Below, piece by piece: positions 23,201 to 30,900 of a stretch of DNA of 31,520 nucleotides. The position numbers and the translations under genes were made by a program. Source of the DNA: Gordoniibacillus chartarius (GTDB lineage Bacteria > Bacillota > Bacilli > Paenibacillales > NBRC-103111); NCBI RefSeq assembly GCF_042432825.1, contig NZ_JBHLWN010000050.1, forward strand, positions 1 to 31,520, in the 5' to 3' direction. Numbering within the stretch: position 1 is the first letter of the stretch; each line of letters opens with the position of its first letter. The notes beneath the pieces are model-generated. The model was not told the origin of the DNA. It worked only from the letters and a program-made list of their open reading frames with translations, and did no database searches.

Positions 23201-24435
23201 TTATCGATAGACGCCCCATTGTCGAATTTGAACGTGAAGGAGCCGTCCGTGTTGGCCATGACGACTTTCTTGCCGTCCGTGTTATTTGTAAGCAGCGTAC
23301 CGCCGCTTGTCGGGTCACCATTGTACACATACACATAAGTGCTAACCGTGTTGTTTGCAACTGAGCCGGCTTGGCCGGATACTACGCCGTTGCCGGTATT
23401 GTCAACGTTGTATGCAATTGTGATGGAAGCAGGGGCGGACGGTTTTGTTGCTGCATCGATACGCAAAGCATCGCTTTCCGCTTTCCCTTGCTCCGTGGAA
23501 GTTACGTATACGGAAGCAGCATTACTGCTAGAATTGTTAAAAGTCAGCTCAAAGCTGCCGGTGGAGTCTGCGTACGCATCCGTCGTAACGGAACCGCTTC
23601 CTTGAGACGGATCCGACAGATACAATCTTACCCACGCACCGCTGTATACTGTACCTTGAACGGTCGCTGCCGCTGCGTTGCGATTGTCGAACAGAGCGTT
23701 AACGCCGACAGGGATAGAGGATTTAAGACCCTGGTTTCCGCCGCCGCTGTTTCTTGGAGCAGGCGTGCCTGTAACAAAGTCTTGGCTGTTATCGTCAGTG
23801 TCCCAACCGTTTCCATTTGGTGTGGAGAAATCAGAAGTTCCGGAATCGTTTTTACGGTAAAGACTAGTAGAAGAGGTAAGAGCCGGAGCTTTCTGGTCAT
23901 TCTCGGATCTCACTGCAGTTCCATAGCCTACGAAATCAACTAAACCTGCAGTCATTTTGAAAGAAGCGTAATCGGTAACGCCCGAGCCCGGATTAAAAGC
24001 CGTAACTGTGGACATGAGCGCCACTTGACCGTTCGAACCGCTCAAGTTAATGGAACCGACTACGTCCGGGGCAGGTGTAGAGCTGGCCGTAGATCCGGCT
24101 CCCGACACCAGAAAATACCCGTGTGGCGCTATCTTCTTGCCGCTAGGAATCGACGTAATATTAGCGAAACTAGAGGTATTGCCGGTGGCCCCATACTGCA
24201 CCGACCAGCCCGATAAGTCTACTTCTTCATTGGTCGGATTGTACAATTCTACGAAATCATAGGCGTAACCCGTACCGTTTCCTCCGAATACTTGGCTAAT
24301 TACGACGTGATCCGCTGCGGCTGCCTGCACCTTCTGCGGCGCAACCAGCGACGGCAGCAATCCGCCGACCAGTATCGCCCAGGCAAGCGCAAGGCTTGTC
24401 CACTTCTTGCCCTTTTTCACCCAGTGAAACAACAT
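17263..24435 (-). CDS. giant S-layer-anchored PHP metallohydrolase with lamin-tail, OB-like, FN3 and SLH domains
   Basis: A 2,390-residue secreted protein. ATG at 24433-24435 with GGAGGGG 3-5 bp upstream. Approximate order: signal peptide 1-40; lamin-tail domain 42-185 (VVISQVFGG, DFVELYNPT); Ig-like segments 245-430; OB-like folds 476-549 and 574-639; Ig-like 674-762; PHP domain of CehA/McbA type 765-1020; CARDB-like 1102-1199; GldG/amidotransferase-like 1207-1473; OB-like folds 1492-1561 and 1586-1650; three FN3 modules 1666-1942; Thr/Gln linker to 1988; beta domain; three SLH domains 2204-2383. PHP metal ligands are visible: His778-Ala-His780, Asp809-His810, RGFEMTS, NHPNW and AQDNHS. PHP enzymes cleave phosphoesters. 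SLH domains fix the protein to pyruvylated wall polymer. The exact substrate is unknown. Confidence 0.9.
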   Translation of the reverse strand: MLFHWVKKGKKWTSLALAWAILVGGLLPSLVAPQKVQAAAADHVVISQVFGGNGTGYAYDFVELYNPTNEEVDLSGWSVQYGATGNTSSFANITSIPSGKKIAPHGYFLVSGAGSTASSTPAPDVVGSINLSGSNGQVALMSTVTAFNPGSGVTDYASFKMTAGLVDFVGYGTAVRSENDQKAPALTSSTSLYRKNDSGTSDFSTPNGNGWDTDDNSQDFVTGTPAPRNSGGGNQGLKSSIPVGVNALFDNRNAAAATVQGTVYSGAWVRLYLSDPSQGSGSVTTDAYADSTGSFELTFNNSSSNAASVYVTSTEQGKAESDALRIDAATKPSAPASITIAYNVDNTGNGVVSGQAGSVANNTVSTYVYVYNGDPTSGGTLLTNNTDGKKVVMANTDGSFTFKFDNGASIDKVYVTQVTATNNGRSFESNASVIDKSDVVVPTTSKINTIRANTTDGCPVNKAVSSGSSDPCPTPSSASYTIEGTVNISNKIIGNKGSYFMLQDDTGGMTVWGNFEAGALITGDKVRVSGKLGQYNGLTQMDPTNVEKIGSATTPPAPVTKTIEDLNTYATAEPLEGTLVTVEGKITTIPATAAGGGYNISFVDANNKSITVRLMTATGVDVTTLETETHYKITGVVGQFDSSKPFTTGYQIFPRTAADFEKIATAPQDSVPLIYNVHPAKMSATINTRPTISGKVEKTAADLNVSTFKVQLDKQDIAVTLDNGQFSYTPATDLAYGEHQLLIEIADVNGAKNSLISYFYVQKDAGTTNYNYYFGIPHAHTAYSDGKGTPADAFQHAYNNNLDFLIVTDHSNWLDGDTYVSDRKEFEEKAGSEWANTKQMVQDFNGQHAGEFLAMRGFEMTSSSWGHANVYNADKYVEAKQTVTDLGEFYEWLTNQENVVASFNHPNWPDNSFKDLSYVPEVDHIMSMIEVGNGAPPYSYARAESHFFKAMDNGWHVGANNAQDNHSTNWGDPDNLTAVIAEDLTYDSFMEALKNRRMYSTEARDTQLRVKANGYWMGSTLDVQEGTKLAFDVWVKDESNPIDKIELITNGGKVIATKASEGKTEDTWTPEVTTAAGANWYVVKVYHTDGKWTTASAIYTAGGEMDVKLTGVAANPSPALPGTPTELTASITNMGVRGVENLEVKFYHTSVAPENLVGTGTLAYVAPNKTGTAKATWTPQQSGQDTIIAVLTDKPGITTVTEMSTPIKIVQSNGKKVLVDSYHDNKEVPGVMKDFFELLRRYGYSAVENKQELTDSLLAGYDVMVLNTPTSTSKNLSDSEMEAVAKWVKAGGSLMMATTSNFGFADNDMLNPLLEKMQSGIRINNDNVYEPNTSTNYSGGMKWSVYARTFPSSITGLNSNMEAIRFFSGSSLVNANKQALVNNPATELEILLAGNKESYNFNVKEGYYTYNPAIGTEEDPNQTSGPDGEKIPLIAKEKIGNGKLIVSGRHFYSDYEIPNDVSNTAFTLQLMDWMAGFDRVKSIKEVRETAQEGDIVTVKGVVTAPTNKFFDTVYIQDETSGLSLYGTQGKDLPVGTVVIATGGVHYFEGELELAYEVADMEVLYLGPGTPYTAQSVTAAEVASGAHLGKLLKVQGQIKEINDAGSYIVVNDGSNDARVFTDGYLPLDLGRFKVGDWISAQGIASTDMLGNRIRVRFAEDLAMAEPDTVKPVWTNGSLKVTSETATSVKVSWSGASDNVGVTQYKVYNGDVSTTVTGTTYEFTGLTPNTTYQFKVEARDAAGNWTDNGPVLSVTTKSASDTEKPSWISGVLNAIKKSWNSFSLSWTGATDNEAVTEYKIYQNDKVIATITDSTYEVSDLEANKTYQFKVEAGDAAGNWTDNGPSQSVTTDHAPDTAKPTWASDAAITVDSKSTSSIKLKWSGASDNVGVTQYKVSIGDVVKTVTQATYEFTGLNSNTSYKFKVEAGDAAGNWTENGPSLTVTTNSTSSGSDTGTTTTTDTNQGQQQTTPPATQPKPEQKNEVQVPQEEKVETAPDGSKTVVMTVKAEDLAKALESVKGSNKPTITVKTNSSESQVKAELPAGSLVTAAQTAPNAVISIQSGDTSYNLPLSVLDIASLSQQLGADAKDVKLIVSIEKVRGNAAKQIEDTASGSGVTIVGTPIEFNVSVEANGKTAEINNFGGTYVTRTITISDKVNAEQTTVLLVDPVTGAMSFVPATFLTVNGQTVVTIMRNGNSIYTVAQTSKTFADAGNHWAKADIELMASKLIVKGISDNAFGPDQNITRAEFAALVTRALGLTEDKDAAKFKDVSAQDWFAGAVGAAVKAKLVEGFEDGGFKPNALITREQMAVMISRALQFTGKATDVNSKQVQLLSGFKDKAKISTWAQAAVAQAVDSKIIEGMDGGQFVPADNATRAQAAVMLKRLLKFAQFID
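18610..19440 (-). repeat. three FN3-encoding repeats with an exact 282-bp period
   Basis: TCCGTCCAGTTGCCTGC occurs at 18638, 18920 and 19202, exactly 282 bp (94 codons) apart, within about 50 bp of near-identity each time. The repeats encode the three fibronectin type III modules (SGASDNVGVTQYKV, VEAGDAAGNW). DNA-level conservation implies recent duplication or gene conversion. Confidence 0.9.
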
Positions 24436-24458
24436 GTTCCCCTCCACCATTCAATTTC

Positions 24459-24537
24459 TTCCGATAAACCCGATCAATTTTTGACAGAACTTAGGCAGTT
24501 TTACCTACAAAATAATAATCCATAATTTTTATCGGAA
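24459..24537. promoter_or_regulatory. spaced inverted repeat in the leader of the giant SLH gene
   Basis: TTCCGATAAA at 24459-24468 and its exact complement TTTATCGGAA at 24528-24537 flank 59 bp upstream of the giant gene's start. The interval is AT-rich and likely holds the promoter, and it contains a second small dyad (TAGG...CCTA). Two operator half-sites for a looping regulator or a long leader stem are both possible. Confidence 0.45.
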
Positions 24538-24588
24538 CATTAATGAAGTGATAAGATATTGTAAAGGTCTCCCAGATTGCGCTGAAAA

Positions 24589-24618
24589 TTGATATCCAGG
24601 GCGCACCGCTTGTATACT
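24589..24618 (+). promoter_or_regulatory. promoter of the Uma2-family gene
   Basis: TTGATA at 24589-24594 and TATACT at 24613-24618 are separated by 18 bp and lie 36 bp before the TTG start codon. Both hexamers are close to the sigma-A consensus. Confidence 0.7.
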
Positions 24619-24653
24619 AAACCTAACGGCTTGTCTGCGGGGAGGCGGTTGAA

Positions 24654-25259
24654 TTGGTATTGCCACATAGCAATAAAACAATCACTTATGCTGAATATTT
24701 AACATGGACTGATGAACGGTATTGTGAAGCTCTGAACGGTGAGATCATCAGCATGGCTCCAGCCCCGTCTCCGAGGCATCAAGATGTTGTCGGAGGTGTC
24801 TATGCCGCTTTCCGAGCGCATTTAAAAGGGGCGACGAGCAAGCCCTTTATAGCTCCGATAGACGTATGCCTGTTCGCTGAGTCTAATACTCCAGAGCAGA
24901 ACATTAAGGATTGGGTTCAGCCTGACCTGATTATCGTTTGCAACCCCCATATCATAGGCGACAAACGGATTATTGGCTGTCCGGATTTCATCGCAGAGGT
25001 AACATCGCCTTCTACTTTCAAGAATGATCGGGTACGAAAATTTCAAGCATATGCTCAGGCAGGTGTAAAGGAATATTGGATTATTGACCCCTATCATGAA
25101 TTCGTGGAGACGTTCATCTTGCGAGGGACAGTTTTGGAGCGTTCCGGGCAGTATTTTCTCGGTGATTCGGTACCTTGCAGTTTGTTCAGCGGCTTTCGCT
25201 TGGATCTAACAGAGCTGTTTGGTCCCGCCGCTCAGACAGAGCAGCTCCCTGAAGCGTGA
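24654..25259 (+). CDS. Uma2-family (DUF820) PD-(D/E)XK nuclease-fold protein
   Basis: A 201-residue protein of the Uma2/DUF820 family, which has a restriction-endonuclease fold and is widespread with unclear cellular role. TTG start with GGAGG 8 bp upstream. Motifs: ALNGEIISMAPAPSPRHQ near the N-terminus, Asp91 in QPDLIIVC, Glu115 in FIAEVTSPST, and the helix KFQAYAQAGVKEYWIIDP, which is the family hallmark. The active-site residues appear intact. It has its own promoter and is alone between the giant SLH gene and the stress operon. No methyltransferase or antitoxin gene lies nearby. Confidence 0.92.
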   Translation: MVLPHSNKTITYAEYLTWTDERYCEALNGEIISMAPAPSPRHQDVVGGVYAAFRAHLKGATSKPFIAPIDVCLFAESNTPEQNIKDWVQPDLIIVCNPHIIGDKRIIGCPDFIAEVTSPSTFKNDRVRKFQAYAQAGVKEYWIIDPYHEFVETFILRGTVLERSGQYFLGDSVPCSLFSGFRLDLTELFGPAAQTEQLPEA

Positions 25260-25314
25260 TAAGTGCCGCCATAAACAGCCGAATAGCAAGCAAACTTTCC
25301 AATACGTAAGCAGC

Positions 25315-25352
25315 AAAAAGCCTCGACCCGATTGCTCGGAGTCAAGGCTTCC
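25315..25352. terminator. terminator between the Uma2 gene and the convergent PspA operon
   Basis: AAGCCTCGACCCGA pairs with TCGGAGTCAAGGCTT (one mismatch, one bulge). On the minus strand it ends in TTTTT (25315-25319), which suits the PspA operon. On the plus strand TTCCTT follows, so it may work both ways. Confidence 0.75.
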
Positions 25353-25366
25353 TTCGCTTACCCTAT

Positions 25367-26101
25367 TTACTCAGCCGAAGCCGAGTCGTTGCCGACGTTG
25401 AGGCTGACGCTGTTAACGCCGCCCAGCTTGCTCTTCAGCTGCTCGAGCTGCTCGTCGATCTTCGCCTGCTTCGCAGCGTTAGCCGCATCGTAGGAGCTCA
25501 CGCCGCCGGCGAAGCCGCCTGCCGGTACGTAAGGCTTGCGGGCGATTTCCGCTTCCACTTCCATCTGCACGATTTTCTCTTCCATGCGGTGGAATCCGCG
25601 GGAGGCGTTGCCGCTCTCGATGACGTTGTTCGACGACACTTGCGCCATTTGCTTCTTCGCCTTTGCCAGCTGGGCGCGGTTCACCAGCTCACTGCGCTTG
25701 TTGCGGAGCTTGTAGAACTCATCCTTCATCTGATGCAGCTGGTGCAGCAGCTCTTGCGCTTGCTGGTTGGCGGATGCGTGCAGGTCGGTGTACTCGACAA
25801 TTTTCTCATCGTAGTACAGCTTCTCTTCAAGCGCTTGACGCGCAGCGGCTTCCTGGCCATTCTTCAAAGCGGCGGCGGCTTTCGCTTCACGGTCGGCGAC
25901 GAGGCGGACCGCTTCGTCCAGGCGCTGCTTCAGCTGGCGCTCAGTCGCCATTTGGCGGGCGACCGTGACTTCGGCCTTGGCGATTTCCTCTTCCATGTCG
26001 CGGATGTACTGGTTGAGCATCACGATCGGATCTTCCACTTTGTCCAGAACCTCGTTGATCGATGCCTTCGTCATGTCCTTAATTCTCGAAAATACTCCCA
26101 T
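25367..26101 (-). CDS. PspA/IM30-family (LiaH-like) membrane-stress protein
   Basis: A 244-residue, mostly coiled-coil protein. Members of this ESCRT-III-related family polymerise on the inner face of a damaged membrane. It begins MGVFSRIKDMTKASINEVLD, the amphipathic helix plus the usual EDPIVMLNQYIRDMEEEI. Long helices to about residue 190 are followed by a Gly/Ser segment and a final helix, EQLEQLKSKLGG. GGGAGATG precedes the ATG at 26099-26101. It is the last gene of a four-gene operon, starting 2 bp after the PspC-type gene. Confidence 0.93.
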   Translation of the reverse strand: MGVFSRIKDMTKASINEVLDKVEDPIVMLNQYIRDMEEEIAKAEVTVARQMATERQLKQRLDEAVRLVADREAKAAAALKNGQEAAARQALEEKLYYDEKIVEYTDLHASANQQAQELLHQLHQMKDEFYKLRNKRSELVNRAQLAKAKKQMAQVSSNNVIESGNASRGFHRMEEKIVQMEVEAEIARKPYVPAGGFAGGVSSYDAANAAKQAKIDEQLEQLKSKLGGVNSVSLNVGNDSASAE

Positions 26102-26103
26102 TG

Positions 26104-26637
26104 TTACACATCTCCCTTAGTCGTTTTGTTGGTGTTCTCGTATGCGGCGACTTTCGCCTTCAGTTCTTCAAGTTCACGCTGCATGGCTTTGCGCTCGATT
26201 TCCTTCATCACTTCATCGATATTGGTTTTCTTCTCATCGGCTTGCGGGCCAGCCGCATAGCCGGTGTTGTAGCCGTTGGCGTTGTAATGCTGTCCGTTGT
26301 TGTGGTTGTTGTGGTGGTTGTGACCGTTTTGCCAGCTGGCTCCGTGGCCGCCATTGCCGCCCCAGCCTTGGCCACCCCAGCCGCCTTGACCGCCATGGCC
26401 CCCATGACCGCCCCAGCCGCCCTGGCCCCAGCCGCCGGCCGGCGGGTCGAAGCCCGGCTCCTTCGGGATGACCATTGCTGCGATCACATAGATGAAGAGG
26501 ACCGTTCCTCCGGTGAAAAACGCCGTGATCACCACGAGCAGCCGCAGCAGCGTTGCATCGACATTCATCATCTCAGCCAGGCCGCCGCACAAGCCCGTCA
26601 CTTTCTTATCGCGTCGTGAGCGGTACAGCTTATTCAT
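26104..26637 (-). CDS. PspC-domain protein with Gly/His/Asn-rich linker and C-terminal coiled coil
   Basis: A 177-residue membrane protein. The PspC domain is at 1-60: LYRSRRDKKVTGLCGGLAEM, then a helix LLVVITAFFTGGTVLFIYVI. PspC proteins sense or relay envelope stress and bind PspA. Residues about 66-125 are a low-complexity run of GGWGG/GGHGG units, then NGHNHHNNHNN, unusual for PspC and potentially metal-binding or sticky. The C-terminal about 40 residues (EVMKEIERKAMQRELEELKA) form a coiled coil, fit to contact PspA. It is squeezed between two PspA genes with gaps of 3 and 2 bp, so the stoichiometry is probably coupled. Confidence 0.9.
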   Translation of the reverse strand: MNKLYRSRRDKKVTGLCGGLAEMMNVDATLLRLLVVITAFFTGGTVLFIYVIAAMVIPKEPGFDPPAGGWGQGGWGGHGGHGGQGGWGGQGWGGNGGHGASWQNGHNHHNNHNNGQHYNANGYNTGYAAGPQADEKKTNIDEVMKEIERKAMQRELEELKAKVAAYENTNKTTKGDV

Positions 26638-26640
26638 CCG

Positions 26641-27312
26641 TTATCCGTCCCCTCGTTCGAGTTTTTGCCGCAGTGCGGCGAGTTCGGCGTCAACCGCCGG
26701 GTTGACCTGCGCGTAGCCGCCGTAGCCGCCGTTCATCCGGCGTACGTCGCGGAGCGTCTTCGCCTGCATCTCCATATCGGAGACGCGGTCCTCCAGCCGG
26801 TTGAACGACCGGGCCGCTCCGTAGCTGCCGGTACCGAAAGCTCCGGCGCGCTCGTTCATCCGCTGCTGCAGCCGTGCCGCTTCCATACGGGCCAAGTAGT
26901 AGCCGCGCTTATCGACAACCTCCTGGTAGTCGGCGCGAATTTGCTTCATCTCCTCGCCGAGCTCCAGCACCGACTGTTGCGCATCCTCATACAGCTTCTT
27001 GTACTGCTCGCTTTTCTCTTCCGCCTGCAGCTTCTCGTGAAGCACGAGCCGGGCCATCTCCTCTTCGCCTGCCTTGAGCGCTACGATCGCTTGCTGCTCG
27101 CGCTTTTCCTTCATCTCGAGTGCGCTGAGATACTGCTGGCGCATCGCCGAAGCGTGGCCGACGCATTGCTGGTACAGACGTTCCGTCTGCTGCAGCTGCT
27201 CGCGCCGGGCGGCGAGATACTGATCGATCAGGCGGACCGGATCTTCGGCCGATTCGAGATGCTCGTTCAGTGTCGCTACCGTAATGTCACGGAGCCGTTT
27301 CATGATACTCAT
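26641..27312 (-). CDS. second PspA/IM30-family protein
   Basis: A 223-residue coiled-coil protein beginning MSIMKRLRDITVATLNEHLE with EDPVRLIDQYLAARREQLQQ, the family start. It differs clearly from the PspA downstream, so this is an old duplication, not a recent copy. Its C-terminus has a Gly/Tyr-rich segment (GGYGGYAQ) before the last helix AELAALRQKLERG. Two PspA paralogues around one PspC suggest mixed polymers. Start at 27310-27312; a second ATG three codons on is possible. Confidence 0.9.
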   Translation of the reverse strand: MSIMKRLRDITVATLNEHLESAEDPVRLIDQYLAARREQLQQTERLYQQCVGHASAMRQQYLSALEMKEKREQQAIVALKAGEEEMARLVLHEKLQAEEKSEQYKKLYEDAQQSVLELGEEMKQIRADYQEVVDKRGYYLARMEAARLQQRMNERAGAFGTGSYGAARSFNRLEDRVSDMEMQAKTLRDVRRMNGGYGGYAQVNPAVDAELAALRQKLERGDG

Positions 27313-27354
27313 CTGGGCATTCCACCTTTTCTCTAATGATTCTCTATCTGCTCT

Positions 27355-27675
27355 CTACACTCGGCTGCTGCTGCGCTTCAGAAGCGATACGCCGAAGGCG
27401 ATCAGGCCGACGGCCGCCAGCAGAATGAACAGGCCGGACATTTTGCTAAGCAGGATAATAGCGCCGATGATCGTAATCACCCAGGCGATCTTGCTGCCCC
27501 GCGTTATGCCGTAGTACCCGATGCCGACCATCGAGACCGGGATGACCCAGCTCATCAGACCGTGAATCAGATGGCCGTGATGGTAGCCGAACATCGAGCC
27601 GAGCATTTTGATGAGGAGCAGCCCTCCGAACAAAATCAGGATCAGGGCAAAACCGGTATGTCGATTCAATTTCAT
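27355..27675 (-). CDS. LiaI/LiaF-like small membrane protein
   Basis: A 106-residue protein with three or four helices: FALILILFGGLLLIKMLGSM, then a His/Gly loop (YHHGHLIHG), WVIPVSMVGIGYYG, and IAWVITIIGAIILLSK with GLFILLAAVGLIAFG. This is the LiaF-type transmembrane region (DUF5668-like) without the LiaF C-terminal domain. In B. subtilis LiaI anchors LiaH, a PspA homologue, so the match with the PspA genes downstream is apt. GGCGGTGAG precedes the ATG at 27673-27675. First gene of the operon, 42 bp before the first pspA. Confidence 0.85.
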   Translation of the reverse strand: MKLNRHTGFALILILFGGLLLIKMLGSMFGYHHGHLIHGLMSWVIPVSMVGIGYYGITRGSKIAWVITIIGAIILLSKMSGLFILLAAVGLIAFGVSLLKRSSSRV

Positions 27676-27773
27676 TTTGTTCTCACCGCCTTTCGCGTTG
27701 TCGTGTCGCTTGCTTATGTCTTTATTCTAGGCGATAGCGAGTCTGGCCAAAACGGACCCGCGGCGGTTTTTGC

Positions 27774-27787
27774 ACCTAGCCCTAGGT
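27774..27787. promoter_or_regulatory. 14-bp palindrome between the divergent stress operon and GH44 gene
   Basis: ACCTAG-CC-CTAGGT is a perfect 6-2-6 dyad in the roughly 290-bp region between the minus-strand Lia/Psp operon and the plus-strand GH44 gene. It lies upstream of a possible operon -10 (TAGAAT on the minus strand, 27724-27729). No LiaR box was recognised. The rest of this region shows a possible plus-strand -10 (TACAAT at 27925-27930) and no gene. Confidence 0.4.
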
Positions 27788-27987
27788 CGGGGGACGGGTC
27801 GGACTTCGGGTCGGAGCAGGCGGTTCGGGCGGGCATGTCCGAGGTGTGACGCCGTTTACCCCCTACCAAGGACCTATTTATCGAAAATGTAACCCGCGCT
27901 ACAGAGCGTCTCCCTTTCCTTCGGTACAATGAAGTCCATGTCGGTCCGGACACGGAATATGGAATGGAAAGGGAGATTAGAAACTTT

Positions 27988-30900
27988 ATGAAGAGATCCA
28001 AAATGAAACACATAACAAAGCGAGCCGCTTTGCTGATCGCGACGGTTGCGCTTGCGTCAAGCGGCACATCCGTCATCATGCCGGCCAAATCGGCTTATGC
28101 CGCTGCGGCTGTACAGACGGGAGCTTCAACCGCCGCGTCGGCGGCCGCCGGCGCTGCAGCGCCGATTACCGTGAACGTCACGTCCACGGTGAATGCAAAC
28201 GTTCTGGTCGATGTGGAAATTTTCGACGCACAGCTGCGCAAAGTGCATCAGATGTTCATTGACAATATTTCGCTGACGGCGAACGAGACCAAGTCGGTAC
28301 CGTTCAGCTGGAACGTGCCGGCGACACTGGCGCCGGGCAAATATATCGTCAGCCTCGGCGTGTTCGGCGCAGGCTGGAGCTCCCCGATGTACACCTGGCA
28401 TGCGGGAGCGGCGAGCATCGACGTCACGGCAAGCGGCGGCGGCAATGGAGGAGGCACGGGCGGCGGCAGTCAGAACCCCGATCCGGCGCCGACCTTCACG
28501 CTCAGCGCCACAGCGGCACCGGACAGCGCAGCGGCCGGCGGCAAGATTGCCGTCGACGCGTCGGTCACGGCGGCTACGTACGGCGACGCGCTTGTAGAAG
28601 TGACGCTGAAACGACCTGACGGCAGTCCGGCGGCGCCGGGCAGCTCGTTCCCGGCATCGTTCGGAACTGGGGAGACAAAGCATTTCGCCGTGGAATGGAA
28701 CGTTCCGGCGGATGCGCCGCTCGGCACGTACACGGTGGAAATCGGCGCCTACAACATGGACCGCACACGCACGTACAGCGTGAATGCGAATGCCGGCAGC
28801 TTCACGGTGAAGGCGGCCGAGCAGCCAAATGCGTCGCCGATCAAAGTGCAGCTGCAGACCGGCACTTCCGCGTCGACGCAGATGCCGACGGCGGCGTTCC
28901 GTCTGGTGAACACCGGCAAAACAGCGGTGAACTTGGCGGATGTGAAGGCAAGGTATTATTTTACGGCGGATTCGGAGGCGGCTTTGTCGTCCGTCGATTT
29001 CTGGAGCACAGTCGCCAAATCGTCGGTTACGGCCAAGTTCGAAGCGATGCCGATCCCGGCCGCCGATGCCGATACGTATCTCGAGATCGGCTTCGCTCAA
29101 GGGGCCGGCATGCTGCAGCCAGGGTCGAGTGTGATCGTATCGACCTGGTTCCATAAGGACGGCTGGGGCAGCTTCAACCAAACGAACGATTATTCGTTCA
29201 ACGGCAAATCCGACTATACGGACAGCACGACGGCCCCCGGCTACCTGGGCGGCAAGCTGGCGTGGGGCCGGGAGCCTGTGCTGCTCGATATGCCCGCTGC
29301 GCCGACAGGCATCGTCTCGACGCCGAGCGATACGCAGATTGCGCTTAGCTGGGCGCCGGTAGAGGGTGCGACGGAATACGAGATTGTCGCCGACGGTACG
29401 CCGATCCGGGTACTGGGCACGTCGTACACGGCGGAATGGCTGCGCCCGGGCACGTACCACACCTTCAAGGTACGGACGTGGAAGGGCACGACAAGCAGTG
29501 TCTGGTCCGGCACGATGAAGGTGCGCACGACCGGCGAGCAGCAGCTGCCCGCCCCTGCGGGCGTCCGGGCGGAAGCGTCCGAAGGCGCCGTGAAGCTGTC
29601 GTGGAAGCCGCTTGCGGAGACGATTACCGGGTATGAGGTGGAAGTGGACGGTACGGTGCTGGATGTGGGTATGGCTTTATCGTATGAGCATGGGGGTCTG
29701 ACGGCGGGCTCCGCGCATACGTACCGGGTACGGGCGAAGGACGGCTCCACGCTGGGTCCTTGGTCAATGCCGGTTCGCGCCCAAACGCCGCGGGTGGTGA
29801 ACGGTCCGTTCGACGTTCGCTTCACCATCGATCCGAGCGCGGAGCGCGCACCGATTTCGCCGTATATTTATGGAACGAACGACGAGCTGACCGGCACGGA
29901 GAACTGGACGTCGCGCCGCATGGGCGGCAACCGCCTCTCCACGTTCAACTGGGAAAATAACGCATCAAACGCGGGCGCCGACTACTTCTATCAAAGCGAC
30001 GCTTATATTCCTTGGTATTACGGCGGCGTCATGGACCGCTCCAAATACGATATTCCGGGTCTGGGCGCCACGGCGTTCCACGACAAGGTGCAAAGCAAAG
30101 GCGGATACACGCTGCTTACGCTGCAGATGGCGGGCTATGTAGCGAAGGACAAAGACGGAACAGGCGTGTACGAGACGGCTCCTTCGTCACGTTGGGTGGA
30201 AGTGAAGCCGGCGAAAAATGCGCCGTTCAGCCTGACGCCGGACGTAACGGACGGCTTCGTATATATGGATGAGTTCGTCAACATGCTCACGCAGAAGTAC
30301 GGCAGCGCGCAGACGGCGACCGGCGTAAAGGGCTACGAGCTGGACAACGAAACGGCGCTATGGCCGGTGACGCACCCTTATATGCATCCGGGCAAAACAA
30401 GCGGCGTCGAAGTGCTGAACAAAGGCGCCGAGCTGGCGAAGGCCGTGAAGAAGGTCGACCCGGCGGCGGAAATTTTCGGACCGGTATCCTACGGGTTCAG
30501 CGAATATCTCTTGATGGACAACAAGGCGGAATGGGAGCAAATTAAGGGCAGCTATGCTTGGTACTTGGACTACTATTTGGACAAAATGCGAATAGAGTCC
30601 GAGAAAGCGAAGCAGCGCCTGCTTGACGTACTGGATCTGCACTGGTACCCGGAAGCGACGGACGGCAGCGTGCGCGTGTCGGACCCGTATACGCCGAATA
30701 CCGTAGACACGTACAAGGCGCGGCTGCAGGCGCCTCGCTCACTGTGGGATGCAAGCTACCGCGAGAAAGGCTGGATCGGCGACTGGTACAGCGAATTCCT
30801 GCCGCTGATCCCGCGCTTGCAGCAGTCGATCGACCAGTACAACCCGGGCACGAAGCTGGCGTTCACCGAGTATAACTACGGCGGAGACGACCACTTCTCG

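Noticed and set aside
24654..25259. Uma2 protein as part of a restriction, toxin-antitoxin or defence system
   Set aside because: No methyltransferase, helicase, antitoxin or other defence gene adjoins it; it is a lone gene with its own promoter and terminator.
28126..29460. 444-codon minus-strand frame opposite the GH44 gene
   Set aside because: Arg-rich antisense frame; the plus strand encodes CBM3 and FN3 modules with a signal peptide.
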